Below are positions 24,597-32,319 of a stretch of DNA of 44,277 nucleotides, piece by piece. The DNA is from Caryophanales bacterium UBA7476 (lineage in GTDB: Bacteria; Bacillota_I; Bacilli_A; RF39; UBA660): positions 4,393 to 48,669 of the forward strand of contig DLOU01000001.1 in NCBI GenBank assembly GCA_002477275.1, in the 5' to 3' direction. The position numbers were made by a program, and so were the translations under genes. Under the pieces are notes generated by a model that searched no databases, was not told the origin of the DNA, and saw only the letters and a list, made by a program, of their open reading frames with translations. Numbering within the stretch: the stretch's first letter is position 1; the number at the start of each line of letters is the position of its first letter.

Positions 24597-25647
24597 TTGT
24601 ATAAAATAAAGTTTTATATTTTTCAAGTTCATCTTGAAAGCCAATTCTTCCATTATCATTTCTAATTATCTTATATGGAATATCAAAATTATTATAAACC
24701 TTATGATTTAATCTATCATAGAATAACTCTAAAGGATTATCTGGAGAACTAATCCTACCATTATTAACTTTCATATCATAAACATGTATAAAATAATCAT
24801 AAAAAGAATCATCCCTAAGAGTATCTAAAAAAACATTTCCTTCATTATTTGTAAGAAGAGATGTCATATATTCAGGATATCGAGTAGTAGCTTTTATCTC
24901 ATATAGTTTACCATTTCTTTTAGAATGAAAATTTGAAGGAACAAGAATATCAAAACCATGACCATCACCACTATTCTTTGAAGTCCAATCAGCAACAGAA
25001 TATTTACTATGTATCAAATCAAAAGATTTCTTTTCGGCATAAACGGCCATAATCATAGAATTAAAATCAAAATCATCATAATAATTAGAAATATCATTAA
25101 AACATTCCTCAATATCAACACAAAATCTATAAAAAAGCGGACTTAAAGATTTTCTAAAAACAAAATTATAATTGTCTTTATTATTAATATTTTGATCACT
25201 GTAGAATTTGTTAACAAGTTGCTTTATCCTATCAACATCAGTATCCGAACCAAAACAATAATCAAAACCAAATACAATAAAAGTATTAATAAAGCTAAAG
25301 AAGTTAGTATAATTATCACTCTTTTTAATTATATATCTAAGAAAAAGAATATCATCATACTTAAATGGAACCGATTCATCAAGTACAATTCTTTTTTCGT
25401 AAAAAATAGAATCATTAAGAAATGAAAGCCTCGCTAAAAAAGTATGCACATCTTTTGCTTTTTCTAAGAAATAATCTTTAACACACTTATCAAAAACAAG
25501 TAAACTCGGACTATCTTTATCAAAATAATTAAACTTATCAAACGACTCAAGTCTATCTAAATCTTCTTCTTTAAAATAGCCATCTTTAAGATCTTTATGG
25601 TTCTTAAAATAATGTTCTATTTTTTTCAAAAATTCTACATCAGTCAT
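24592..25647 (-). CDS. Putative DUF3883-like PD-(D/E)xK nuclease-fold protein
   Basis: A 351-residue protein. The first 200 residues are helical and unfamiliar. From about 218 to 270 it reads like the DUF3883 domain of restriction-related proteins: VADWTSKNSGDGHGFDILVP, then LYEIKATT and LLTNNEG. The expected PD-(D/E)xK residues are Asp233, Glu250 and Lys252, and T-x-NE follows as in that domain. In known proteins the domain sits with helicases or methylases in defence systems; here it is a stand-alone gene between nusB and a sigma factor, so a housekeeping role is as possible as defence. SD: GAGGTGAT. A TATTAT preceded by TGA at 25674-25682 may be its -10. Confidence 0.7.
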   Translation of the reverse strand: MTDVEFLKKIEHYFKNHKDLKDGYFKEEDLDRLESFDKFNYFDKDSPSLLVFDKCVKDYFLEKAKDVHTFLARLSFLNDSIFYEKRIVLDESVPFKYDDILFLRYIIKKSDNYTNFFSFINTFIVFGFDYCFGSDTDVDRIKQLVNKFYSDQNINNKDNYNFVFRKSLSPLFYRFCVDIEECFNDISNYYDDFDFNSMIMAVYAEKKSFDLIHSKYSVADWTSKNSGDGHGFDILVPSNFHSKRNGKLYEIKATTRYPEYMTSLLTNNEGNVFLDTLRDDSFYDYFIHVYDMKVNNGRISSPDNPLELFYDRLNHKVYNNFDIPYKIIRNDNGRIGFQDELEKYKTLFYTK

Positions 25648-25683
25648 AGTATCACCTCTAGTAAATTTCTACTATAATATCAC

Positions 25684-25717
25684 AAAAAGAAAAGAAATAA
25701 AAAAATTATTTCTTTTC
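25684..25717 (-). terminator. Terminator of the sigma-factor gene
   Basis: On the minus strand a perfect 12-bp stem (25689-25700 with 25706-25717, five-base loop) is followed by TTTTT. The TAA stop (25706-25708) lies inside the stem. Confidence 0.8.
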
Positions 25718-27211
25718 ATAAACTTTATTAGAATACTTAGCATACTCATCTAAATTTTTACCATTAATAATTTTATTAATTGCTTTATTAAATTTAACTC
25801 TAATACTTTCTCTTGTAAGATTAAAATCTCTACCAATAGAAGCAAAAGATTCAACTTCTCCATAAAATCCAAAATGTCTAAGTAATATTTGTTTCTCTAA
25901 AGCATCTAAATCTTCACTATCTATAAGCCTTAAAAATTCATTTCTACGTTCTTTTAAATAAACAGAATCAGATAATTCTAGAGTATCCTCAGAAACATAA
26001 TCAATTAATTCTCTTGTTTCATCATCATAGACTGTAGAATTTAAACTAATTGTATCATCTAATAAACTTTCGTAATATTTTACTTCATCAAGAGATAAAT
26101 CTAAATGATCAGATATTTCTTTATAAGAAGGTTCACGGCCCAAAGTAATAAGTAAATTGTTATAAGATTTTCTATAATTATTAACTTCACCATATTTATA
26201 GTCAGGAACTCTAATATTTTTTGACTTGTTTCTAATTGCTCTAGTTATCCCTTGTCTAATCCACCAGGTTGCAACAGTAGAAAATCTATTTCCCCTATTA
26301 TAATCATACTTTTCAGCTGCTTTTATCAAACCCAAATTACCTTCTTGTATCAAGTCAGAAAATTCAAGCCCTCTTCCTATATATTTTTTTGCAATACTAA
26401 AAGCAAGTCGTAAATTAGAATTAATCAACTTTGTTTTAGCATCCATATCCCCTTCTTTAATTCTCTTACCAAGTTCTAGCTCTTCTTCAAAAGAAAGAAG
26501 TGGAAATTTAGATATTTCAGATACATATGCTGAAACATTACTAGTATTAAAAGGTATTACAAGATTATTAGAACTTTTATTTCTTCTTTTAGGAGAAGAA
26601 GGTTCTTTTATAGTTTTTTTTGGTCTTGGATTAGAATTAGTTTTATTTAAATTTTTAAGAGAATCATAATCAAAAGATTCTTGATTACCATAGGGATGTA
26701 AAAATAAATAAATATTTATAAGAAGAAGCATTGTATCATTCTTAATAACTTTATCAATTTTACCAGATTGAATTTCTTCTTTCTTTGTATTAGAAATTAA
26801 ATTAAGGTTTTCTCTTAAAACAGTACTCTTTTCTACAACTTCAGATAAATATTTTTCAGAAAGATGAACACTACTTAAATCCAAAAAAATAGAAAGTTTC
26901 GTTAACGATATCAAGGCAGCATAATAATTATCAGTAAATTCAAAATTACTTTCAATAAGCTTGCAAACAAAAGAAGAATTAGTAATATTATTATTCAAAA
27001 ATTCACTAAATACTTTATTACCAATAGAATTTAAAAAACCAAAATCAATAGGTTTACTTTCAGGTAATTTTTTTAGTTCTTCTAAACATAAATTAATAAT
27101 TGTTTTTTTAGTATTTTTATCTAATTTAAAGTTAAACTTATCAAAAAAAGCTCTATCAAACTTCATCCTAAGTGTTCTATCATTATAATCAATAAATTCA
27201 CCAACAGTCAT
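25706..27211 (-). CDS. Sigma-70 family sigma factor with a novel N-terminal domain
   Basis: A 501-residue sigma factor. Residues 1-220 are not like sigma region 1.1; they look helical, with a polar linker (NPRPKKTIKEPSSPKRR) before the sigma part. Region 1.2 starts at about 225 (NVSAYVSEISKFPLLS), region 2 covers 262-330 (DLIQEGNLGLIKAAEKYD at 286-303; NRGNRFSTVATWWIRQGI at 305-322), region 3 follows, and region 4 with the helix-turn-helix is at 435-485 (FASIGRDFNLTRESI). Regions 1.2-4 are close to RpoD. It could be the primary sigma factor of a divergent lineage or a group 2 sigma; the usual dnaG neighbour of rpoD is absent. SD GAGGGG. Confidence 0.88.
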   Translation of the reverse strand: MTVGEFIDYNDRTLRMKFDRAFFDKFNFKLDKNTKKTIINLCLEELKKLPESKPIDFGFLNSIGNKVFSEFLNNNITNSSFVCKLIESNFEFTDNYYAALISLTKLSIFLDLSSVHLSEKYLSEVVEKSTVLRENLNLISNTKKEEIQSGKIDKVIKNDTMLLLINIYLFLHPYGNQESFDYDSLKNLNKTNSNPRPKKTIKEPSSPKRRNKSSNNLVIPFNTSNVSAYVSEISKFPLLSFEEELELGKRIKEGDMDAKTKLINSNLRLAFSIAKKYIGRGLEFSDLIQEGNLGLIKAAEKYDYNRGNRFSTVATWWIRQGITRAIRNKSKNIRVPDYKYGEVNNYRKSYNNLLITLGREPSYKEISDHLDLSLDEVKYYESLLDDTISLNSTVYDDETRELIDYVSEDTLELSDSVYLKERRNEFLRLIDSEDLDALEKQILLRHFGFYGEVESFASIGRDFNLTRESIRVKFNKAINKIINGKNLDEYAKYSNKVYEKK

Positions 27212-27237
27212 ACAAACCCCTCTTTTTTACAAGGCAT

Positions 27238-27266
27238 ATTATACCATAACTAGTTGTAAATGTAAA
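27238..27266 (-). promoter_or_regulatory. Promoter of the sigma-factor gene, inside the 3' end of helD
   Basis: On the minus strand TTTACA (27261-27266), 17 bases, TATAAT (27238-27243), with TGG just before the -10 (extended -10). The -35 and most of the spacer lie within the last codons of the helicase gene. No terminator separates the two. Confidence 0.75.
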
Positions 27267-29277
27267 GTTCATGTTGTGCTCTAGTACACGCTACATAAAG
27301 CAAATGCTTTTCTTCTCTCTTATAACGAGATTTAGGATCATTATAAACTATTACAGCATCAAACTCTAATCCTTTAGCAAGATAAGCAGGAATAATAACT
27401 AAATCTTTTTTACTTTCTATAGTATGTTCATCAACTAAAGAAACATCTAAAGAATCTTTTACCAAATCATATAATCTTTGAGCTATATACTTATCTTTTG
27501 TAATAATAGCTATCTTAATATAATCGAGTTCAAGTAAATCTATATCTTCAAGAAGAGTTTTCTTTAAATCAAGAATATTTCTTCTTAAAGAAACAGGTTT
27601 AGAATTACGCCTTCTAATTGCTGTAACATGTTTTAGGCCAAGTATTTTATTAGTATACTCAATTATTTGAGGAGATGATCTATAAGTTTTTAAAAGTTCA
27701 ACATATTTAGAATCAAAAAATATTTCTTTTAAATTTTCAAGTGACTCATGCATATAATAAGGATTAATATTTTGATTAATGTCACCTAGAATTGTAAAAG
27801 AAGCTTTTCTAAATATTTTAGAAATAATTACATATTGAAGCTTATTATAATCTTGTGCTTCATCAATAACTACTTGTTTAATATTATTTTCATAAGGAAA
27901 GCCGCATAATCTTCCTTTTAAATAACTAAACAATAATGCATCTTCATAATTAATAATATCTTTTTCTACAAAAGATGATACTTCAATTGGAGTAAGCTTA
28001 ATCTTACAGAATTTACTTAAAAAGAAATGTTTGTAAATCTCTTTTAAATCTTCACTAAAGTTAATTGATTCTTTAATAAGTTTTCTGAAAGTAGCTTTTT
28101 TCTTAAGTTTTCCATTATAAAATCCATAACAAATTTTTTCAGCCATTTCATCTAATCTTTCAAAAAGAGGAAATCTAGAATACTTTTCATGAAGTAGTTC
28201 ATTTAAATCACGTTTACAAATAAAATTATGTTCTCCTTCACGAATATCTCTAACAAATTTAGAATTATCTATGTAAAAATCAATATACTTATCAAAATCA
28301 TCAACTATTTCATCACTTTGCTTATATTTAACAAGTTTGACATTATCCTCTTCATAAGTATAGTATCTAGAAATAAAATCAGAGTAATCCTCTATTCCAT
28401 CATATTCAGTCACAAAATAGCTTAAATAATCGTTAAACGTCGTCTGAAGGGTATTTTCTTCACCAAGTTCAGGTAGAACATTAGAAATATAGTCAGTAAA
28501 TATATTATTAGGTGAAAAAATTAAAATATTATTAGAATTTAAATGTTCAAGTCGATATAATAGAAAAGCAATTCTATGAAGAGCAACAGAAGTCTTACCA
28601 GAACCAGCTATTCCTTGAACAATTAAGTTTCTATCAGTTAAGTTACGTATTACTTGATTTTGTTCTTTTTGAATAGTATTAACTACATTTTTCATCTTAT
28701 CACTAGATGAAGTAGAAAGTACTTCTTGTAAAAGTTCATCATCAATATTAAGAGAATTATCAAATACGCCTACTAAATAATTATCTTCTATTTTGTATTG
28801 TCTTTTACGAAGAAGATTACCTTCAAATTTACCACCTGGCGCAAAAAAATAACATGGACCAGTCTCAAAATCATAAAACAAACTACAAATAGGACTTCTC
28901 CAGTCATATATTATATTAATATCATTATCATCTTTTAAATAAGTAGTAGATATATAAATAAGTTCTTCTTCACTACTATCATTATCTTTATATATAATTG
29001 AACCAAAATAAGGCTTTTTCTCTATTTTAAGAAGTTTCTTTAAATATTCTTCCTTCTTAAGTATCTTAACCTCTTCTTCATTAGTAAGTTGTTTAGCTTG
29101 TACCTGATCAGCACTGTCAAAAGAATTTGAGTCTGACCATACAAGTTTTTTAAAATCAGTTAACCCTTCAAAAGATACTTTTACCTCATTTTTTAATTCA
29201 TTAATAGTTTTATTAAGTTTTTTACTTGTTTCCTTTAGAAACTCCTTTTCTTGTTTTTCTTCTTCAATTGTTATCAT
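27250..29277 (-). CDS. HelD-like UvrD-family helicase/ATPase
   Basis: A 675-residue superfamily 1 ATPase of the HelD type. An N-terminal coiled coil (EEEKQEKEFLKETSKKLNK) is followed by a YISTTYLKDD/DWRSP region (DWRSP at 125-129), Walker A GIAGSGKTS (about 222-230), Walker B VVIDEAQDYNKLQ, motif GDINQNINP, and C-terminal YVACTRAQHELYIY. HelD in Gram-positive bacteria removes stalled RNA polymerase from DNA. I start at the ATG at 29277 (GGTGAT five bases upstream); the 28 codons possible before it are AT-rich filler. It is shorter than B. subtilis HelD (774), mainly in the linkers. Being next to a sigma factor gene fits an RNA polymerase theme. Confidence 0.9.
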   Translation of the reverse strand: MITIEEEKQEKEFLKETSKKLNKTINELKNEVKVSFEGLTDFKKLVWSDSNSFDSADQVQAKQLTNEEEVKILKKEEYLKKLLKIEKKPYFGSIIYKDNDSSEEELIYISTTYLKDDNDINIIYDWRSPICSLFYDFETGPCYFFAPGGKFEGNLLRKRQYKIEDNYLVGVFDNSLNIDDELLQEVLSTSSSDKMKNVVNTIQKEQNQVIRNLTDRNLIVQGIAGSGKTSVALHRIAFLLYRLEHLNSNNILIFSPNNIFTDYISNVLPELGEENTLQTTFNDYLSYFVTEYDGIEDYSDFISRYYTYEEDNVKLVKYKQSDEIVDDFDKYIDFYIDNSKFVRDIREGEHNFICKRDLNELLHEKYSRFPLFERLDEMAEKICYGFYNGKLKKKATFRKLIKESINFSEDLKEIYKHFFLSKFCKIKLTPIEVSSFVEKDIINYEDALLFSYLKGRLCGFPYENNIKQVVIDEAQDYNKLQYVIISKIFRKASFTILGDINQNINPYYMHESLENLKEIFFDSKYVELLKTYRSSPQIIEYTNKILGLKHVTAIRRRNSKPVSLRRNILDLKKTLLEDIDLLELDYIKIAIITKDKYIAQRLYDLVKDSLDVSLVDEHTIESKKDLVIIPAYLAKGLEFDAVIVYNDPKSRYKREEKHLLYVACTRAQHELYIYN

Positions 29278-29294
29278 ACCATCACCATATGTTA

Positions 29295-29303
29295 AATATA
29301 TCA
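29295..29303 (-). promoter_or_regulatory. Possible extended -10 promoter of helD
   Basis: On the minus strand TGATATATT resembles an extended -10, about 18 bases before the chosen start. There is no clear -35, and the region is AT-rich, so chance is possible. Confidence 0.3.
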
Positions 29304-29344
29304 TAATTTTAATTTTAAAGAAAACAAAGTTTACTAATAAGTGT

Positions 29345-29370
29345 AAAGAAAAAAAGTCCAAAGGACTTTT
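29345..29370 (-). terminator. Terminator of the calcium-repeat membrane protein gene
   Basis: On the minus strand an eight-bp stem (AAAAGTCC with GGACTTTT, three-base loop) is followed by further T. The TAA stop (29369-29371) overlaps the 5' arm. Confidence 0.82.
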
Positions 29371-32239
29371 AATTTAATTTCTTTAAAGTCATAGATGAAG
29401 GCATATCCCAAGAAAATGGTCCACTCAAATAATATCTATCACCGTAGTTCCAAGTTATTTTCATTTTATATGGTATTTTTATTCTATATTGACGAGCTAA
29501 ACCATGTGAATGAAGTTGATACATTTGGCTATCAGTAACAAGTCCACCAAACCCGCCATTTATTAAAGTCTTATCAGGTTCCCAATCATAATAATCTTCT
29601 ATATAATACCAAAGAATCATTTCATATTTTTTATTATCTATATTTTTAATTTCACCAGTCATATTAGCATTTGTATATCCAATTGCATACCACCAACCTA
29701 TATCAACAGCATCTTCAAAATTGTTAGAAAAATCAGTACCTAAAAGTTCATTTTTAGTTGAAAAACTTAAAGTATCGCCACGTTTTACTGTATCTTCTCC
29801 AACTGCCATTATCTTTTCAACGTTATCTACAAAATTATCTTCGCCACTATATGTATTCTCAATCAAAGACCAATCCGAATTAAAATCAAGTATAGTACCA
29901 GTGTTATCAAGAAAATGAGAAAGAGCAAAAGCAGCTGGCATTGAATTAGCAACAGTAATCTCAGAAACTGCTAAAGCTTCTACCACATCACAATTATATA
30001 AACCACAATCATTACCTGTTTCAGTATTATATACACTATCAGATTTTCTTTCAAGTTTATCTTGAGTAGGAGTTTTTGGAACATAATCAATACTATTAAC
30101 TTCTTTAAATGAAGAATCAAAAGGAATCATTGGTAATTTATCTTTTTTATCATTAACGCTATCATTATCAGAATCAATATTAACAGGTGAAGAATGTTGA
30201 ATAACAAAATAAGAATCTTTACTTTTAACTATTTCAATTTCATCTCCATTTTTTAAGCCATCACCATCAAAATCACCTTTCCTACTTTGTATTTCACTAT
30301 AAGAAATATTCTTAAAAGGATTAGTACCATAATCAGTTGTTAATTGGCCATTACAAATAAGTTTAGTATAATAATCAGAAATTCCATCATGATTAGAATC
30401 TTTTTCTTTATCAACTTCAGTGGCATCATCAATTTGACCTTTAACTTCACCGGTTAAGAAAATTTCAAGATCTGCACCACTATAAAAGTGTTTATATGTA
30501 AAGAAAGATTCAAAAATATTTTTACTAGTACCATCTTCATCATTAGTAGATAAATGTTCTAATGTTTTTTCTTCAAAAGAAGAAAATATAGTATCCATAA
30601 CATTAGCTCTAGTTTTTGAAATAGAACTATATTTAACATTAAGATTTAAACTTGAATCAAAATCTTTTATAAGTTTGTTCATCGTAGTTTCAGTATTTTT
30701 TACTACTTTATCAGAACCATCAACTATATATAAATGCATAGGAACACCAAATGCATTAAAAAATGGCGTTGCAAGAAGTATAAATTCTGTATTAGAAACA
30801 GACGAATCAGAAACATTGCTTCCATCTACTTTAGGAGCATTATTTACTTTATTATCAATTTCATTCTTATCAAGTAATATATAATTTGAAAAATGATTTA
30901 CATTAGCACTAGCAGTATTTCCAGAAATAGTAGTATCTAAAGCTTCGAGTTTATTATTATCTAAATTAACATAATAAATAGTAGGATTAGAATTTTCATT
31001 TAAAATAGAAGAATTAAAATTAAAAGAAATAACTGCATTATCAAAATTACCATCCATTTCATAATTATAAGGACCAGAAATGTATGAACTACTATCCTTT
31101 AATCCTAAAATATTACCAGAATCACTTATTTGAAGACTATTATATTGTTTAACAGAAATATTATTTAAAGAAACATAAGCAATATTATCGCTAGATTTAT
31201 ATTTTGCCATGATTTTAGTATCAATTTTATTAGGACTTGTATTTAAAATTATTTCATCATAATCAGAAAGTCCGTCTCCATCACTATCTTTTTTATTAGG
31301 ATCAGCAGAATACTTAAATAACTCATCATAATCAGAAAGCCCATCTCCATCTGAATCAGATAAATTAGGATTGGTTTTATACTTAATTTCATCAGAATTA
31401 TTTATAGAATCCTTATCATTATCAGAAAGAAAATCATTTAAACCATCAGAATCTGAAGCAGATAATAAAGGATTAGTAAAAGACTTAAAAATCTCATCAT
31501 AATCAGAAAGCCCATCTCCATCACTATCTTTTTTATCCTTATCAGTTCCAACAGCAATTTCCTTATAATTAACTATTCCATCATTATCATTATCATTTTT
31601 ATCAAGTCCAGTAGAATTACCTTCAAAATTATTATAAATATAAAACTTTTGATTTTTAGTTTTACCATTTTTAAAATTAACACTAATATCAACAATATTA
31701 ATACCATCAGAAAGATAATCTAAATCTATTTTCCACCTTTTCTTTTTATCAATTTTCTCTTCTTTTATAATAAGATCACCAGAATATACCTTTATATCGG
31801 TATTATTAATACTGTCTAAAGTAGAAATTTTTCCCTCAATATTGGTTAATTTAGTATCAACTATTTTCATACTTTCAGAATAATCATTAATATTTCTATT
31901 TGTTAAATAAATAGTATTATAATTTTTTTTGAAATTTATTATTCCAATAATCCCAGCAATAATAAATAAAATACATGAAGTAGTAATACAGGACATAAAA
32001 AGATGTTCTCTAATAAAAAAGAAGAGTTTTTTTAATAATTTAAAAATAAATTTAAAAAATTTTAAGATAAGATGAATTAAAAGTTTAACAATATGATAAA
32101 TAATAAGGCCAGGTATATAAATATAAAAAAATAAAACTTTTAAAATTGTTAGAAAAATTTTTAAGAGTTTTTTTGATTTTTTATTTGAAATATTATTATT
32201 TGAAGTACTTTGTTGTCCTGTTTTTAAATCATTATTCAC
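29369..32239 (-). CDS. Membrane-anchored protein with thrombospondin type 3 calcium repeats
   Basis: A 956-residue protein. The N-terminus is cytoplasmic and lysine-rich, followed by an unusual 70-residue stretch of aromatic/leucine and lysine helices (about 25-80) and a clear membrane helix near 85-105; the rest should be outside. Between about 210 and 340 are several DxDxDG calcium loops of thrombospondin type 3 kind (SDGDGLSDYDE, three times nearly identical). Two more groups occur after residue 640 (HDGISDYYT, GDFDGDGLKNGDE). The middle contains a beta-rich domain. There is no sortase signal. The start is the GTG at 32239 (AGGTGG upstream). It may be a surface or envelope-structure protein; substrate and partners are unknown. 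Confidence 0.82.
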   Translation of the reverse strand: MNNDLKTGQQSTSNNNISNKKSKKLLKIFLTILKVLFFYIYIPGLIIYHIVKLLIHLILKFFKFIFKLLKKLFFFIREHLFMSCITTSCILFIIAGIIGIINFKKNYNTIYLTNRNINDYSESMKIVDTKLTNIEGKISTLDSINNTDIKVYSGDLIIKEEKIDKKKRWKIDLDYLSDGINIVDISVNFKNGKTKNQKFYIYNNFEGNSTGLDKNDNDNDGIVNYKEIAVGTDKDKKDSDGDGLSDYDEIFKSFTNPLLSASDSDGLNDFLSDNDKDSINNSDEIKYKTNPNLSDSDGDGLSDYDELFKYSADPNKKDSDGDGLSDYDEIILNTSPNKIDTKIMAKYKSSDNIAYVSLNNISVKQYNSLQISDSGNILGLKDSSSYISGPYNYEMDGNFDNAVISFNFNSSILNENSNPTIYYVNLDNNKLEALDTTISGNTASANVNHFSNYILLDKNEIDNKVNNAPKVDGSNVSDSSVSNTEFILLATPFFNAFGVPMHLYIVDGSDKVVKNTETTMNKLIKDFDSSLNLNVKYSSISKTRANVMDTIFSSFEEKTLEHLSTNDEDGTSKNIFESFFTYKHFYSGADLEIFLTGEVKGQIDDATEVDKEKDSNHDGISDYYTKLICNGQLTTDYGTNPFKNISYSEIQSRKGDFDGDGLKNGDEIEIVKSKDSYFVIQHSSPVNIDSDNDSVNDKKDKLPMIPFDSSFKEVNSIDYVPKTPTQDKLERKSDSVYNTETGNDCGLYNCDVVEALAVSEITVANSMPAAFALSHFLDNTGTILDFNSDWSLIENTYSGEDNFVDNVEKIMAVGEDTVKRGDTLSFSTKNELLGTDFSNNFEDAVDIGWWYAIGYTNANMTGEIKNIDNKKYEMILWYYIEDYYDWEPDKTLINGGFGGLVTDSQMYQLHSHGLARQYRIKIPYKMKITWNYGDRYYLSGPFSWDMPSSMTLKKLN

Positions 32240-32263
32240 TACACACACCACCTATTATATATA

Positions 32264-32272
32264 ATTATAACA
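32264..32272 (-). promoter_or_regulatory. Extended -10 promoter of the calcium-repeat protein gene
   Basis: On the minus strand TGTTATAAT is a full extended -10. The -35 at 17 bases is poor. It lies between the smc terminator and the GTG start. Confidence 0.5.
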
Positions 32273-32291
32273 TATATAAAGTTAAATAAAA

Positions 32292-32319
32292 GAAAAAAGA
32301 TACTTATCATAAAGTATCT
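32292..32319 (-). terminator. Terminator of smc
   Basis: On the minus strand an eight-bp stem (AGATACTT with AAGTATCT) with a six-base loop is followed by TTTTTTCTTTT. The TGA stop of smc (32307-32309) lies in the loop. Confidence 0.77.

Noticed and set aside
29369..29420. Sortase signal at the end of the calcium-repeat protein
   Set aside because: The C-terminus has no LPxTG-like motif, hydrophobic helix or basic tail.
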